Source: Lachnoclostridium sp. UBA1434 (GTDB taxonomy: Bacteria; Bacillota; Clostridia; Lachnospirales; Lachnospiraceae). Taken from it: a DNA stretch of 7,116 bases. Location of the stretch: contig DCTS01000008.1 in the NCBI GenBank assembly GCA_002329645.1, positions 10,378-17,493 on the forward strand. Direction: 5' to 3'. Both the position numbers and the translations under genes were made by a program. Below the pieces are notes generated by a model. That model was not told the DNA's origin, did not search any database, and worked only from the letters and a program-made list of their open reading frames with translations. Positions 5,043-7,116 of the stretch are shown here, one piece after another (the first letter of the stretch is position 1; the number at the start of each line of letters is the position of its first letter).

Positions 5043-7116
5043 ATGTATATCGCTCATAAGCGAGAAGATGGACGCGAACAGCCTCTTTTAGAGCATTTGA
5101 TAGGTACTGCTGAGAGAGCGGCTTGCTATGCTAAGTACTTCGGAAAAAGTGATACAGCATTTATCTGTGGATTATTACATGATATTGGCAAGTACTCTGA
5201 AGAATTTCAGAATAGAATAAAGAATAATGGAAAACTGTGTGACCATTCTACCGCAGGTGCCAAGGTGCTTAAATCAATAAGTCCTGCAATGGGAAACTTG
5301 CTTGGATATGTGATAACAGGACATCATTCCGGATTGCTAAATGGAGGTGGTTGGGGAGCCGTACGTGATGATGGGAGTTTTCAAGGCAGACTGAAGAAAG
5401 AGGTGCCGGACTTTAGTGCCTATAACAATGAGGTCACTGCCAATTTATTTCCTCCATTATCTAATATAGCCAGACAGTTGGCTGATACTAAACCTCTTGA
5501 TGAACATGATCAAGGATATTGTTTTTCATTTTTGATCCGTATGATTTTCTCCTGTTTGGTTGATGCAGATTTTCTTGATACAGAAGATTTCATGAATGAA
5601 GAGAAGATATCAAGGGGAGTGGGTTGCGATTTTTCTGAACTTGAAGACAAAATAATAAGTCATGTAAGTAAATTTGACACTGTTCCTGAAATAAATAAAA
5701 AGCGTAGAGAGATATTTGAGTATTGCATTAGAAAAGCTGAGAAAGCTCCGAGAGTGTATAAACTGTCCGTTCCGACTGGAGGTGGAAAAACTATATCATC
5801 TATGGCTTTTTCACTAAGACACATCAGATATAATCCAACATTGAGAAGAATTATATATGTAATTCCTTTCACAAGCATTATTGAGCAAAATGCTAAAGTT
5901 TTTTCAGAAATACTTGGAGATGAATATATTTTAGAACATCATTCCAATTATGATTTTGATCATAATGATGAGCAAAACTACAATATAAAAAAGCTTTCTG
6001 CAGAGAATTGGGATATTCCTATTGTTGTAACAACCAATATACAGTTCTTTGAATCTATATATTGCAATAAATCATCAAAATTAAGAAAGCTCCATAATGT
6101 AGCTAACAGCGTAATCATCCTGGATGAAGTCCAAATGCTGCCTACAGAATACCTTATTCCATGTATAAAGGTACTTGAAGAACTTGTAAATAACTATAAC
6201 TGTTCTGTGGTTTTATGCAGTGCAACACAGTCAGAAGCGGAACAATTTATGTCAAAAAAGGTTATAGCTGAAGAAATTTGTAGCAATATTACAGGACTAT
6301 ATGAATATTTTAATAAAACCAAGGTCAAGTTTATAGGAAGAAAAACAATAAATGAACTATTAAGATTATTGAAAGGTGTAGATCAATGCCTTTTAATTGT
6401 AAATACTAAAAGGCAGGCGAGGAACTTATATGAAGAACTAAAAAAGGAATTTGGGATGGAAGGCATGTTCCACCTTTCTACATATATGTGTCCAATACAC
6501 AGGTTAGAAAAAATTATGGATATAAAGGAACGACTTAAACATGGAAAAAAGTGCATTGTTGTGTCTACTTCTCTTATTGAAGCAGGTGTTGATGTTGACT
6601 TTCCCGTCGTTTATCGTGCTATGTGCGGATTGGATTCAATCATCCAGGCTGCAGGCAGGTGCAATCGTGAAAGAAAGAAAAATTTAGCATTTATATACGT
6701 TTTTGATTTCGCAGAGGATGAATATAAAATTAGCAGATCATCTTCATTTGGTAATTATTTGGGACAAAGACAGAGTATTACTGAATTAATTGCAGACAAA
6801 TATGAAGATATTACAAATCCAAAGGCGATTAAGGAATACTTTGATATGCTTTACAGTAATGCTTCAATATCAGAATTAGATAAGAAGAAAATTGTTAAGA
6901 AACTCAATGAAGGTTTTGATAAATGTTCACCAATGGACTTTGACTTTGAATTTGAAGATATTGCCCATGCTTTTAAGATGATTGAAGATAATAACTATTC
7001 TATTATTGTTAAGTATAACGAAGAAGCCAAAAAGGGAATAAATGATCTGGAACATGGTTATTACACCAAGGATAAACTCCGTTCACTTCAAAAATACACT
7101 ATCAGTTTAAATAAAC
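5043..7116 (+). CDS. cas3: CRISPR-associated nuclease/helicase Cas3, probably subtype I-C (3'-partial)
   Basis: The 691 visible codons have no stop and run off the right edge. The N-terminal HD nuclease domain shows H18 (EHL), HDIGK at 46-50, DHSTAG at 67-72 and HH at 94-95. The superfamily 2 helicase follows: Walker A PTGGGKT (244-250), PFTSIIEQNA (motif Ia region), DEVQ (361-364), SAT (393-395), STSLIEAGVD (508-517) and QAAGRCNR (535-542). All catalytic positions expected for a working enzyme are present. Cas3 is recruited by Cascade to an R-loop, then nicks and degrades the displaced DNA strand with 3'-to-5' ATP-driven movement. HD-first order, the C-terminal segment ending LQKYTISL, and position directly behind a promoter as a likely first gene fit subtype I-C, where cas5, cas8c, cas7, cas4, cas1 and cas2 would follow. 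The subtype is inferred. By family length roughly 50-100 residues are missing. The gene is markedly more AT-rich than its left-hand neighbours. Confidence 0.93.
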   Translation, partial: MYIAHKREDGREQPLLEHLIGTAERAACYAKYFGKSDTAFICGLLHDIGKYSEEFQNRIKNNGKLCDHSTAGAKVLKSISPAMGNLLGYVITGHHSGLLNGGGWGAVRDDGSFQGRLKKEVPDFSAYNNEVTANLFPPLSNIARQLADTKPLDEHDQGYCFSFLIRMIFSCLVDADFLDTEDFMNEEKISRGVGCDFSELEDKIISHVSKFDTVPEINKKRREIFEYCIRKAEKAPRVYKLSVPTGGGKTISSMAFSLRHIRYNPTLRRIIYVIPFTSIIEQNAKVFSEILGDEYILEHHSNYDFDHNDEQNYNIKKLSAENWDIPIVVTTNIQFFESIYCNKSSKLRKLHNVANSVIILDEVQMLPTEYLIPCIKVLEELVNNYNCSVVLCSATQSEAEQFMSKKVIAEEICSNITGLYEYFNKTKVKFIGRKTINELLRLLKGVDQCLLIVNTKRQARNLYEELKKEFGMEGMFHLSTYMCPIHRLEKIMDIKERLKHGKKCIVVSTSLIEAGVDVDFPVVYRAMCGLDSIIQAAGRCNRERKKNLAFIYVFDFAEDEYKISRSSSFGNYLGQRQSITELIADKYEDITNPKAIKEYFDMLYSNASISELDKKKIVKKLNEGFDKCSPMDFDFEFEDIAHAFKMIEDNNYSIIVKYNEEAKKGINDLEHGYYTKDKLRSLQKYTISLNK

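Noticed and set aside
5660..5878. Minus-strand frame inside cas3
   Set aside because: It overlaps the conserved Walker A region of Cas3 on the other strand, and its hydrophobic look follows from AT-rich antisense sequence.

Overview
The window looks like chromosomal DNA from a low-to-mid GC anaerobic Firmicute of the Clostridia, most likely a Lachnospiraceae-like gut or rumen organism. This rests on the gene families present: a BspA-type leucine-rich-repeat protein joined to a clostridial-type propeller domain, a PRK06851-type P-loop protein, and a Cas3 resembling subtype I-C. AGGAG-type ribosome sites and AT-rich promoters fit the same picture. No rRNA, tRNA, transposase or CRISPR array is visible.

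There are four protein genes, two of them cut by the window edges. From 1 to 2957 (+) runs the 3' part of a large repeat protein, open through the left edge. It has 20 BspA-type leucine-rich repeats grouped into modules, then eight evenly spaced Tyr-Tyr strands that suggest a beta-propeller. It converges on a minus-strand pair, with a 17-bp perfect hairpin between them (2966-3029). The pair is a P-loop protein (4803 to 3742) followed 81 bp downstream by a cupin protein (3660 to 3085), probably co-transcribed. The P-loop protein is an internal duplication whose second Walker A has decayed.

Divergent from that pair, across a 239-bp AT-rich gap, cas3 starts at 5043 (+) and runs off the right edge. 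All 691 visible codons are in frame, with HD nuclease and helicase motifs intact, so this is probably the first gene of a type I CRISPR-Cas operon whose other genes lie to the right. A good extended -10 promoter precedes it, and a 9-bp inverted repeat overlaps both ends of that promoter.

Base composition changes at the cas3 gene. Hand counts of 180-base samples give about 44% GC in the repeat-protein gene, 43% in the P-loop gene and 29% in cas3, which suggests the cas locus was acquired separately from its neighbours. No functional link between the left-hand genes and cas3 is evident; the gap between 4803 and 5043 looks like the edge of a defence cassette set into ordinary chromosome.
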